Shown: one piece after another, positions 1 through 7,210 of the stretch
Layout of the letters: the number at the start of each line of letters is the position of its first letter
How positions within the stretch are numbered: position 1 is the stretch's first letter
The notes under the pieces: generated by a model
Told to the model about the DNA's origin: nothing
Seen by the model: only the letters and a program-made list of their open reading frames with translations
Database searches by the model: none
Program-made: the position numbers and the translations under genes
From: Paludibacter sp.
Lineage (GTDB): Bacteria; Bacteroidota; Bacteroidia; Bacteroidales; Paludibacteraceae
Assembly (NCBI GenBank): GCA_030655595.1
Contig: JAUSNQ010000009.1
Coordinates: 1 to 11,358 of the forward strand
Reading direction: 5' to 3'
DNA: 11,358 bases

Positions 1-1074
1 TTCTATGTAAATCTCAGGGGATAGATTCATGCTATCTGCCAACACCTGATACGTCATGTTCAGCGAAATGCGATCTGTTGCGGGATACCAATACTGACTA
101 TCAACTTGATGATAGGTTTTGCTTACTTTCAAATTCCTGACATAATTAATATTGGCCTGACTCGGCAATGCAGCTGTAATTTTTGTGATGGCAAGCGATG
201 ATGAATCTATCCATAATTCACCGTTAAAAGCAAGATTTTTACTGTTTTTGGATCTGTAACGCAGGTAAAATTGCTTGCCTGTTTCAACAACAACGCTGTC
301 GATTAAAAAGAACCTGTAAAAAGTATTTCCGGCTGAAGACAGCGGAGAAACGAAATTTTTACCGAATAGGGTGATGCTGTTGTCATAGAAATTCAAGTTA
401 GTTTTAAGTTCCCCGGTTAATTTCTCCAAAATAAAAAGCGCATTTTCGGGACTTGCCCTGACCGTTCTGCTTTTTTCGTATCGCTGAGAACTTCCTTGCT
501 GGTAATACTGCTCTTCTGAGAAATAAACCGGCAGAAAATGAGAAGAATCTTCCAACGATATAAGTCCGTCAGCTAATTCATTAAATAATTTGCGGGAAAA
601 AGCATTATTTGTGTTTTTGCTCAATAAAACGAGGTTTTGCTCTGTAGATGATATGGTCAGGGGATAATTAAATACATCATTTTTACCTTTTGCAGACCTC
701 ACCTGCTTCATCAGGTCTAGTGCAGGGTTTGCTCCCGGTATGACAAAAAGCTCCTGCAACAAGTTAATGTCATCTCGCAATTCGGCTTCAACTCCGAGTG
801 TTTGTCCGGGTTGCACCTGCACTTCTTTGGTCTTGTATCCAATGCAGGAGAAAATCAAGGTTGACTCTTGTCCGGTATTTTTGATGATAAAAAACCCGTC
901 TTCATCGCTTTGAACTCCAATATTTGTATCTTTAAAATAAATGTTGGCCGATGCTATGGGAGATTTATCGGTTCGACTGCGAACATGACCCACCACCAAT
1001 GTTTCCTGGGCAGAGACATATAGTCCCAATGCTGTAAAAACAAATAAAATAGACAGGATAATTAACTTTCTCAT
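1..1074 (-). CDS. DUF5686 / carboxypeptidase-regulatory-like domain protein, exported (3' end beyond window)
   Basis: The frame is open for 358 codons from the ATG at 1074 to the left edge, so the C-terminal part is missing. Residues 1-22 form a signal peptide (MRK, a hydrophobic stretch, then VSA before QE). Residues about 26-105 resemble a CarboxypepD_reg-like beta-sandwich: VVGHVRSRTDKSPIASANIY, a GVQSDEDGFFII segment and FSCIGYKTKEV, the pattern also found at the front of TonB-dependent receptors. From about residue 115 (IPGANPALDLMKQV) the sequence fits the start of DUF5686, with YEKSRTVRA and a GELWIDSSSLAITKI segment near 295-315. Known members are Bacteroidota proteins of roughly 800 residues, probably in the periplasm or outer membrane, with no proven function. 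The start codon overlaps the xerD stop by four bases (ATGA), so co-transcription and translational coupling are likely. Family placement is fairly sure; the role is unknown. Confidence 0.8.
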   Translation of the reverse strand, partial: MRKLIILSILFVFTALGLYVSAQETLVVGHVRSRTDKSPIASANIYFKDTNIGVQSDEDGFFIIKNTGQESTLIFSCIGYKTKEVQVQPGQTLGVEAELRDDINLLQELFVIPGANPALDLMKQVRSAKGKNDVFNYPLTISSTEQNLVLLSKNTNNAFSRKLFNELADGLISLEDSSHFLPVYFSEEQYYQQGSSQRYEKSRTVRASPENALFILEKLTGELKTNLNFYDNSITLFGKNFVSPLSSAGNTFYRFFLIDSVVVETGKQFYLRYRSKNSKNLAFNGELWIDSSSLAITKITAALPSQANINYVRNLKVSKTYHQVDSQYWYPATDRISLNMTYQVLADSMNLSPEIYIE

Positions 1075-1964
1075 TTCTTTTTAAGCATGGGATGACAATC
1101 CATAATCGTTTTTTTAAGAAAATGGATATCAATATGCGTATATAATTCAGTTGTTGTAATCGACTCATGCCCCAGCAATTGCTGAATTGCACGTAAATTT
1201 GCCCCATTTTCGAGCAAATGTGTGGCGAAAGAGTGGCGAAAGGTATGCGGACTGACTTTTTTGCGAATCCCTGCCAGTTCAGCCAAATCCTTTACAATGG
1301 TAAAAATCATGGCTCTTGTTAATTGCTTGCCCCTTCTGTTCAGGAAAACAAAGTTTTCGTGTCCCTTTTTAATATCCAAGGCATTTCTATCAATCTTCCA
1401 AAGTAAGATTTGATTAATTGAAAGCTGCGAAAGTGGCACCAATCTTTGTTTGCTACCCTTTCCTTCCACCAACATATATCCTTCATCGAGGTATAGGTTG
1501 GAGATTTGCAGGTTGATTAATTCAGAAACTCGTAAACCTGAACCGTACAAGACCTCCAGCATGGTTTTATTCCGCTGACCTTCGGGTTTTGATAAATCAA
1601 TTGCTGCAATCATTTTATCAATTTCATCAACAGCCAGAACCTCTGGCAAACGCAATCCAATTTTCGGACTCTCAAGCAATTCCGTAGGATCATCGTCCCG
1701 CTTGTTTTTGTAAATCAGAAAATGATAAAAGGATTTAACACCGGAAATGATCCTTGCCTGAGAACGTGGATGGATACCCATTGTACTAATTTCAATGATA
1801 AAATCGTGCAAGTGTTCCGGGCTCGCATGTTCAACATCGATTTTTGCGTCAGCAAGATAGTCAGATAACTTTTTCAGGTCCCTTTTATAGGCAGCAAAAG
1901 AATTGTCCGATAAGCCCTTTTCAAACTTCAGATAATAATAATACTCTTCGAAAATTCCAATCAT
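1071..1964 (-). CDS. xerD: Site-specific tyrosine recombinase XerD
   Basis: A 297-residue tyrosine recombinase that, with XerC, resolves chromosome dimers at dif sites. The N-terminal core-binding (SAM-like) domain spans about 1-90 (YYYYLKFEKGLSDNSFAAYK). The catalytic domain spans about 105-290. All catalytic positions are present: Arg145 (GSGLRVSEL), Lys169 (EGKGSKQRLVP), His240 and Arg243 (SPHTFRHSFATHLL), His266 (LLGHESI) and nucleophile Tyr275 (TTELYTHID). Length and spacing are almost the same as in E. coli XerD (298 aa; R148, K172, H244, R247, H270, Y279). I chose the ATG at 1964 (MIGIFEEYYYYL). An in-frame ATG at 2036 would add 24 residues unlike the family and would place the predicted promoter inside the gene. 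The downstream neighbour overlaps by four bases. Nothing ties the gene to a phage or integron. XerC or another Xer paralogue is possible but less likely from the length and the GSGLRVSEL context. Confidence 0.92.
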   Translation of the reverse strand: MIGIFEEYYYYLKFEKGLSDNSFAAYKRDLKKLSDYLADAKIDVEHASPEHLHDFIIEISTMGIHPRSQARIISGVKSFYHFLIYKNKRDDDPTELLESPKIGLRLPEVLAVDEIDKMIAAIDLSKPEGQRNKTMLEVLYGSGLRVSELINLQISNLYLDEGYMLVEGKGSKQRLVPLSQLSINQILLWKIDRNALDIKKGHENFVFLNRRGKQLTRAMIFTIVKDLAELAGIRKKVSPHTFRHSFATHLLENGANLRAIQQLLGHESITTTELYTHIDIHFLKKTIMDCHPMLKKK

Positions 1965-1997
1965 GCTGCGTTTGTTTTTTGTTTCTGATTGCACCTG

Positions 1998-2005
1998 CAA
2001 AGATA
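1998..2005 (-). promoter_or_regulatory. Predicted Bacteroidota -7 element for xerD
   Basis: On the minus strand this reads TATCTTTG, an exact match to the TAnnTTTG consensus of the Bacteroidota primary sigma factor. Transcription would start near 1990, leaving about 25 untranslated bases before the ATG at 1964. No clear TTG -33 element lies at the usual distance; only an AT-rich stretch is present. This position supports the shorter xerD start. Confidence 0.6.
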
Positions 2006-2042
2006 GGAAAAGATAGAGATATAATTTAACCACCATTTTTTA

Positions 2043-2050
2043 TATCTTTG
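2043..2050 (+). promoter_or_regulatory. Predicted Bacteroidota -7 element for the hemerythrin-LuxR regulator
   Basis: TATCTTTG on the plus strand matches the TAnnTTTG consensus exactly. Transcription would start near 2056-2058, giving a leader of about 15 A-rich bases before the ATG at 2072. No convincing -33 TTG is visible upstream, so the promoter may be weak or need an activator. It faces away from the identical xerD element. Confidence 0.6.
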
Positions 2051-2071
2051 CAATGAATTAAAAATAAAAAG

Positions 2072-3019
2072 ATGCAACGAAAATTCTCTTCTTCAAGCAA
2101 AATGAATGAGCTAATCAAAGAAGATTCATCTTTGCTGCTGACCATAACCAGGTTTGGGTTTTCATTGGGTTTTGGTGATAAAACCGTGAAAGAAGTCTGC
2201 CTGGCTAATCAGGTACATGAAAACACTTTTTTAGCGATCGTAAACTTTATCACCGATGACTACAATGAAGAACATATCAATCATCAGGAAATTTCAATTG
2301 ATTCGGTGGTGTTTTATTTAAAAAATGCGCACCATTTCTTCTTGGAATTCAAACTCCCACTGATACGAGAAAAACTGATTGAGGCCATAGAAGGCACCGT
2401 GCGGGAAGAACCCTATCGGAAAATGATCATGAAATTCTTCGACGACTATGTGGATGAAGTTGAAAAGCACATGAATTATGAAAACGATACGGTTTTCCCA
2501 TATGTCTTGAAATTGGTTTCAGGGGAAAAAGATCCACGGTATAATATCGCTATTTTTGAGCAAAATCACGAAAGCATCGACTCGAAACTTTCCGATTTGA
2601 AAAACATCCTGATCAAGTACTTTCCGGCTCAGAAACCTAATTATCTGCTGAATGAAGTATTGTTCGATCTTTCTGCTTGTGAAAAAGACCTGGATAAGCA
2701 CAATCGGGTAGAAGATCATTTCTTTGTTCCGATAACTGAAACGCTTGAAAAAACCCTTAGCAATAAGAAGGTGAGTGTTGAAGCAACGGAAAAGGTTGAT
2801 AATTTAACAGACAGAGAAAAAGAAATATTAGCCAGTGTTGTGAAAGGGCTAACCAACAAAGAAATTGCTCAGAAGCTGTTTCTATCGGCTCATACCGTGA
2901 TTTCACATCGTCGCAACATTACACGTAAATTAGAGATACACAGTACTGCGGGACTTACAATTTATGCGATAGTCAATAATTTAGTTACACTCGAAGAAAT
3001 TAAATCGGTGATTGAATAA
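2072..3019 (+). CDS. One-component regulator: ScdA_N-like + di-iron hemerythrin-like (RIC/YtfE type) domain + LuxR-type HTH
   Basis: A 315-residue cytoplasmic protein with no signal peptide or membrane segment. Residues about 12-60 resemble the ScdA_N domain of iron-cluster repair proteins (FGFSLGFGDKTVKEVC), but the usual Cys-Cys pair is Gly33-Phe34. Residues about 80-227 resemble the hemerythrin-like fold: His88 (NAHHFF), His133/Glu137 (KHMNYENDTVFP), His166 (QNHESID) and His210/Glu214 (KHNRVEDHFFVP). The spacings (45, 4, 33, 44, 4) nearly equal those of the YtfE di-iron ligands H84, H129, E133, H160, H204 and E208. Residues about 243-308 are a LuxR/GerE helix-turn-helix (LTDREKEILASVVKGLTNKE, recognition helix near SAHTVISHRRNITRKL). 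There is no receiver domain, so it probably senses its signal directly through the iron site. I infer an oxygen, NO or redox signal. The 2072 start suits the short leader; Met at 2102 is an alternative. An antiporter gene follows 55 bases downstream. Targets are unknown. Confidence 0.85.
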   Translation: MQRKFSSSSKMNELIKEDSSLLLTITRFGFSLGFGDKTVKEVCLANQVHENTFLAIVNFITDDYNEEHINHQEISIDSVVFYLKNAHHFFLEFKLPLIREKLIEAIEGTVREEPYRKMIMKFFDDYVDEVEKHMNYENDTVFPYVLKLVSGEKDPRYNIAIFEQNHESIDSKLSDLKNILIKYFPAQKPNYLLNEVLFDLSACEKDLDKHNRVEDHFFVPITETLEKTLSNKKVSVEATEKVDNLTDREKEILASVVKGLTNKEIAQKLFLSAHTVISHRRNITRKLEIHSTAGLTIYAIVNNLVTLEEIKSVIE

Positions 3020-3060
3020 AACTATCAAATATCTTTTGTGTAAACCGGTGATTTAATCGA
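3001..3060 (+). repeat. Pair of 20-base imperfect direct repeats, 40 bases apart, before the antiporter gene
   Basis: TAAATCGGTGATTGAATAAA (3001-3020) and TAAACCGGTGATTTAATCGA (3041-3060) agree at 16 of 20 positions and start exactly 40 bases apart. The first copy includes the end of the regulator gene and the second lies in the intergenic gap. They could be operator sites or a small tandem duplication of the gene end. The match is seen directly; any role is inference. Confidence 0.45.
3030..3037 (+). promoter_or_regulatory. Possible weak -7 element for the antiporter gene
   Basis: TATCTTTT, followed by G, is one base off the TAnnTTTG consensus and lies 37 bases before the antiporter ATG, between the two direct repeats. 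A TTG at 3012-3014 is closer than the usual -33 spacing. The antiporter may instead be read from the regulator's promoter. Confidence 0.3.
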
Positions 3061-3074
3061 TCAAATTTCAATCT

Positions 3075-5399
3075 ATGCAAAAAAAACACATCAAAACATG
3101 GACGTTTTATCTTCTGATGTTAGGTTTGTTCGTCGTGCTGACTTACGTACTCTTTAAAGACGCAGCAAAATTCGACGTTTATGCCAACGATTTTAATCAC
3201 GTAGCATCTGTTCCAACTTCCACATTCGAATCGTTTCAATTATCATTATCTTACAATATGGCTGAGCCTTTGGCCATGCTTTTGATGCAAATCATAGCTA
3301 TCCTTATTGTATCCAGAATTGCCGGATGGTTCTTTATCAAAATTGGTCAGCCCACTGTTATTGGAGAAATACTTGCGGGAATCTTGTTAGGACCTTCACT
3401 TCTCGGTTTATTTTATCCCGAAACATATAACTTCCTTTTTGCTCCTGAATCATTAGGAAATCTATATATTCTCAGTCAGGTTGGATTGGTGCTATTTATG
3501 TTTGTAATCGGCATGGAACTCAATATTGGAATGCTCCGCAGCAAGATGGGAACAACCTATGTGATTAGCCATGCAAGCATCATCATTCCTTATTTTCTGG
3601 GTATGTTATTTGCCTACTTTGTTTATGAAGAATTTGCCTCCGGACAAACTGATTTTCTGTCTTTTGCTCTTTTCATCGGAATTTCGATGAGTATAACAGC
3701 TTTTCCCGTATTAGCAAGAATTGTTCAGGAAAAGGGACTAACTAAAACACATTTAGGACAAATATCGATTGCCTGTGCAGCCTTTGACGACGTAACAGCT
3801 TGGTGTATTTTAGCGGCTGTAATTGCCATTGCCAAAACAGGCAGCATCGCAAGTTCTCTGTTTACCATCGGACTTGCTGTCTCTTACATCTTGTTCATGC
3901 TATATGTTATCAAACCATTTCTCAAAAAGATAGGCAATATTTACAGCAACAAAGAAGTAATTAATAAGAGTGTGATTGCTTTTATCTTTTTGATACTCAC
4001 TTTATCGGCATTTGCAACGCAGCTTATCGGAATCCATGCATTGTTTGGTGCTTTCTTAGCAGGTGTAATTATGCCGGAATTACCCAAGTTCCGTAAGTTA
4101 ATCATCGATAAAATCGAAGATGTTGCTTTAACGCTATTGTTGCCTTTGTTCTTTGTATATACCGGATTAAGAACTGAAATTGGATTGCTCAACACGCCAC
4201 ATTTGTGGTGGATAACAACCGTTTTGATTCTTTTTGCAATTGCAGGTAAATTTTTCGGGGGCGCACTATCCGCAAAATTGATGGGTGAAAGTTGGCGAGA
4301 TAGTCTTTCTATCGGTACCTTAATGAATACCCGCGGATTGATGGAGATTGTGGTACTGAATATCGGTTATGAAATGGGTATTCTTCCAAAACCTATTTTT
4401 GTCATGTTGGTTTTGATGGCATTGGTGACCACTTTCATGACCACGCCTTTACTAAGTTTGATTCAAAAGATATTCCCTGAGAAAAATTTAGAAGAAGAAT
4501 ATCATAAACATCAGGCCAGAGGTATATTCAAGGTTTTAATCGCATTGGGAAATCCTGAAAACGGGAAAGCACTGATTAATGTGGCAAAGAGTGTTTTGGA
4601 TGGCGTAAAAAACACCTTGTCGGTAACAGCATTACACATTACTCCGGGCTCGGACACTAATCCTTTGCATAGCGAAGAGTTTGCTCGTGAAAGTTTTGTT
4701 GGCATCAACTCAGAAGCACATAAACTTGAAATTCCGATATTGAATGATTACAAAATTTCCGACAATATTGAAGCGGGTGTCGTTAAAACTACCAATTATG
4801 ACAATTATGATTTTTTACTTGTAGGAGCAGGTATATCGCTATCGGGAATTGCATTTGTCAAACACAAACCTTTATTTAAAACTTCAGGGTTAATCGGAAA
4901 ACTTATTCAAAGAGTAACCAAATCACAAGAAATCTTTTATCCCGGAACATTGATTAAAGACAAAACAAAGTATTTCGTTGAATATAGTCAATGTAGCGTT
5001 GGTATATTTATAAACCGCAACTTCACGTTGATTTCGACAGTTTTGGTCGTGCTGAGTGAAAAAACAGATGCATTTCTAATCCGATATGCACATCGGTTGT
5101 TGAAAAATGATTCTGGTATTCAAATTTCAATTTTAGATGAAAACAAACTACTAACGCTCGATGAAAATTTCAAGAGCCAATTCAAAGAGTTAATGTATCA
5201 TTTTCCTGAAGCCGTAAAAATCATCAAAACACAGAAACATGCAACCAACGGTTTCTCAAAATATAGCTTTATGCTCATCAGTTATCAATGTTGGAATGCA
5301 TTCATTGAAAACGATGGATATAAATTAGAGAATATCCCTTCTACCCTTATTATCAACAAAAAAGAAAGTAGATTTTCAATTTCAAAGGTGATGATGTGA
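3075..5399 (+). CDS. CPA2/Kef-type cation:proton antiporter with C-terminal USP-like region
   Basis: A 774-residue inner-membrane protein that would exchange Na+ or K+ for protons. An extra N-terminal membrane helix (about 9-27) and a roughly 35-residue extracytoplasmic segment precede the Na_H_Exchanger domain (about 63-465). That domain has family signatures such as GQPTVIGEILAGILLGPSLL near 91-110, LFMFVIGMELN near 140-150, SMSITAFPVLARI near 204-216, the paired aspartates Asp238-Asp239 in CAAFDDVTAW, HALFGAFLAGVIMP near 321-333 and NTRGLMEIVVLNIG near 418-431. The cytoplasmic tail (about 480-774) holds a universal-stress-protein-like half (IFKVLIALGNPENGKAL, then VTALHITPG) and a weaker second half (CSVGIFINRNF, later SILDENKLL). 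Such tails are common in Bacteroidota antiporters and may bind nucleotides or regulate transport. The paired aspartates are typical of electrogenic exchangers, but the ion cannot be told from sequence. The regulator gene lies 55 bases upstream in the same direction. Confidence 0.88.
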   Translation: MQKKHIKTWTFYLLMLGLFVVLTYVLFKDAAKFDVYANDFNHVASVPTSTFESFQLSLSYNMAEPLAMLLMQIIAILIVSRIAGWFFIKIGQPTVIGEILAGILLGPSLLGLFYPETYNFLFAPESLGNLYILSQVGLVLFMFVIGMELNIGMLRSKMGTTYVISHASIIIPYFLGMLFAYFVYEEFASGQTDFLSFALFIGISMSITAFPVLARIVQEKGLTKTHLGQISIACAAFDDVTAWCILAAVIAIAKTGSIASSLFTIGLAVSYILFMLYVIKPFLKKIGNIYSNKEVINKSVIAFIFLILTLSAFATQLIGIHALFGAFLAGVIMPELPKFRKLIIDKIEDVALTLLLPLFFVYTGLRTEIGLLNTPHLWWITTVLILFAIAGKFFGGALSAKLMGESWRDSLSIGTLMNTRGLMEIVVLNIGYEMGILPKPIFVMLVLMALVTTFMTTPLLSLIQKIFPEKNLEEEYHKHQARGIFKVLIALGNPENGKALINVAKSVLDGVKNTLSVTALHITPGSDTNPLHSEEFARESFVGINSEAHKLEIPILNDYKISDNIEAGVVKTTNYDNYDFLLVGAGISLSGIAFVKHKPLFKTSGLIGKLIQRVTKSQEIFYPGTLIKDKTKYFVEYSQCSVGIFINRNFTLISTVLVVLSEKTDAFLIRYAHRLLKNDSGIQISILDENKLLTLDENFKSQFKELMYHFPEAVKIIKTQKHATNGFSKYSFMLISYQCWNAFIENDGYKLENIPSTLIINKKESRFSISKVMM

Positions 5400-5404
5400 A
5401 GTGT

Positions 5405-7210
5405 TTATCTCTCCAAAGTTGGCGGAGTTGAAATATCTCCGGAGTCATTGTCAATTTGAGGAGTAACTATCGGCTCTTTTGAACGCATCAAGAATTTCGG
5501 TCTTTCTCCCTTTGGGAAACGCGAAAAAACCTCGTCTTTATTCAAAGGTCGTTGCGCTTCTAACCAAAAAAAATCAGTCAAATAGATGACATCATCCGAA
5601 ACCATTTCTATCGGATAAAACGTCCCACTGGAAGCTGGGGTTAAAATAATCCTGTCAATCTTTTTATTTAAGAAATGCATTTTCACAAAACTGCTTTCTG
5701 TCCTATTTGCGCCTACCAAGGTTGTATCCGCATCATCACGGACAAAATAAATTGTTTCAGCATTTCCGTTAACTTCAACCCGCCGAAGCTCACCACTATC
5801 CACGTAAGCAATAATATCTTTTCCCGACAATTGATTGAAAAACAGCGAATCGACCAGCTCGACACTCATGGCTGATTGTTGCAGTTGAACCTGATCAACC
5901 TCTTGATTTTTTGTCAGAACACGGATGATATTACTTGAGTACTGTTGTTTTTCCTGCCAAAGCACGGGTTCATTGAATAAATGGATGATGGAATCTCTTG
6001 AAGAGAAAATCAGAGAATCGGAGACACCTTGAATATCTTCGCGGTAAAATCGAACATTGCGCCAGGCTTTTGCTTCAGTATAAATTGAATCCTTGATCGT
6101 TTGAAGGGTATCAGCATGGATATAAAGATTTTTCTCGTCCGACCAATCGACGAGCAGTGCTGAATCTGTGGCGATTCCCAACTCAGTTTCTTCATTGTAG
6201 TAAACATAATTGCCGTACAAGGTTGTTTTTTGAACTGTATCATTCAGAATTGCTTTTCCGAAAATCTCACCGTATTTGATGGTTTTATCGTAAAAAATGG
6301 TGTCTCCTGTTATTGATTTTCCTTCCTTATTAACGATAAAAGAACGATTCAGCAGCATTGATCTTTCCGAATTGGTATTGTACCATCCTTTGTTGGTATA
6401 AATATCCGTTTCGTCTTCATACAAAATATGCGTATCACCGACTAGATTCGCAATATGTGTTTTGGAATTATACTTCAGCGTATCTGAATTCATCACAAAC
6501 TTTTCATTTACAAGCTTCACCTCACTTCTGAAAAGTGCATCTTCCGTTGCAGTTGAATACTGACCCCATACTGATGTCAACGTATTTTCTTTATCTACAA
6601 TTTTTCCTCCTGTGAAATAATAGGCAAGTTGAGTGGTTCGGTCGTAATTAAGACTATCGGTTGTAAGGACAGTGTTGCTATTTAATAACCGAGCTTTGCC
6701 GCGTAAGCGGGCAAATTTGGTGTTACCATCGTAGTAGAGTTTATCCCCATAAACAAAAAGCGTATCTCCTTGCACAATTGTAACATTACTAAAAGCATCT
6801 AATGAATTGGTGTTCTGGTAAAAATAAGCGCTATCACATGTTAAAGTAGCATCATCGTGTCTGAATTTCACCTTACCAATTAAAGTTTGCACGTCTGGTT
6901 TTGCCAACTGATCAAATGAAACCAAATCAGCATTCTCAAGATAAATTATTTTTGCATTCTTTTGATCATACGGAGTACGAATGGGTGCAACCGGTGGTAG
7001 TGCTTCTAGAGGTTTAACAACAGGAGTCCGGCGGGTTGGTACTTTTTTCTTTTCCTGAACAGGGGCTTGCTTAGGCATTTGACTCTCTTCGAGGATATCA
7101 TATCGCAATTGCTTGTGCTGAATTTGTGCCTGCATGTTAAAAGAAGTCAGACACAGGATTCCGGCAAACATGATACACTTCACCCCCCGATATATATTAT
7201 TTGAAGCCAT
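5405..7210 (-). CDS. OstA-like periplasmic protein (LptA/LptD N-domain family)
   Basis: A 601-residue exported protein. Residues 1-28 form a signal peptide ending MQAQ. A basic, proline-rich linker follows (about 46-80, including QEKKKVPTRRTPVV). Residues about 85-400 are OstA-like beta-jellyroll repeats with a recurring (G/T/S)D-x-(L/I)-x-Y strand: GDKLYYD (155-161), TDSLNYD (184-190), SDTLKYN (242-248), GDTIFYD (302-308) and weaker forms near 366 and 397. Known OstA/LptA proteins stack such strands into a groove that carries lipopolysaccharide from the inner to the outer membrane. The protein is far longer than LptA (about 185 aa) and lacks the LptD barrel, so it may span much of the periplasm itself. 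Its ATG directly follows the stop codon of the SurA-like gene, and it ends the operon. It meets the antiporter gene tail to tail. Family is fairly sure; the exact role in lipopolysaccharide transport is inferred. Confidence 0.85.
   Translation of the reverse strand: MASNNIYRGVKCIMFAGILCLTSFNMQAQIQHKQLRYDILEESQMPKQAPVQEKKKVPTRRTPVVKPLEALPPVAPIRTPYDQKNAKIIYLENADLVSFDQLAKPDVQTLIGKVKFRHDDATLTCDSAYFYQNTNSLDAFSNVTIVQGDTLFVYGDKLYYDGNTKFARLRGKARLLNSNTVLTTDSLNYDRTTQLAYYFTGGKIVDKENTLTSVWGQYSTATEDALFRSEVKLVNEKFVMNSDTLKYNSKTHIANLVGDTHILYEDETDIYTNKGWYNTNSERSMLLNRSFIVNKEGKSITGDTIFYDKTIKYGEIFGKAILNDTVQKTTLYGNYVYYNEETELGIATDSALLVDWSDEKNLYIHADTLQTIKDSIYTEAKAWRNVRFYREDIQGVSDSLIFSSRDSIIHLFNEPVLWQEKQQYSSNIIRVLTKNQEVDQVQLQQSAMSVELVDSLFFNQLSGKDIIAYVDSGELRRVEVNGNAETIYFVRDDADTTLVGANRTESSFVKMHFLNKKIDRIILTPASSGTFYPIEMVSDDVIYLTDFFWLEAQRPLNKDEVFSRFPKGERPKFLMRSKEPIVTPQIDNDSGDISTPPTLER

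Larger units (their letters stand above)
1996..2052. repeat. 10-base inverted repeat spanning the divergent promoters
   Basis: TGCAAAGATA (1996-2005) is the exact reverse complement of TATCTTTGCA (2043-2052), with 37 bases between the arms. The arms are the two -7 elements plus two flanking bases on the downstream side. The symmetry mostly follows from two consensus promoters pointing outwards, but the shared CA extends it. The two promoters share the space between them and may compete or be controlled together. Confidence 0.65.

Noticed and set aside
965..1207. 80-codon minus-strand frame across the xerD/DUF5686 junction
   Set aside because: It overlaps two well-supported genes in another frame and has no recognisable features.
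1071..1964. The tyrosine recombinase as a sign of an integrative element or integron
   Set aside because: Length and residue spacing match the housekeeping XerD, and no att-like repeats or cargo genes are seen around it.
1965..2036. Longer xerD reading frame starting at the ATG at 2036
   Set aside because: The extra 24 residues do not resemble XerD and would include the predicted -7 element; the ATG at 1964 gives the family length.
5411..5444. Small palindromes (CTCC-GGAG at 5411-5427, CTCCGGAG at 5437-5444) as a terminator for the antiporter
   Set aside because: Stems are only four base pairs, no T-tract follows, and they lie in the OstA-like coding end.
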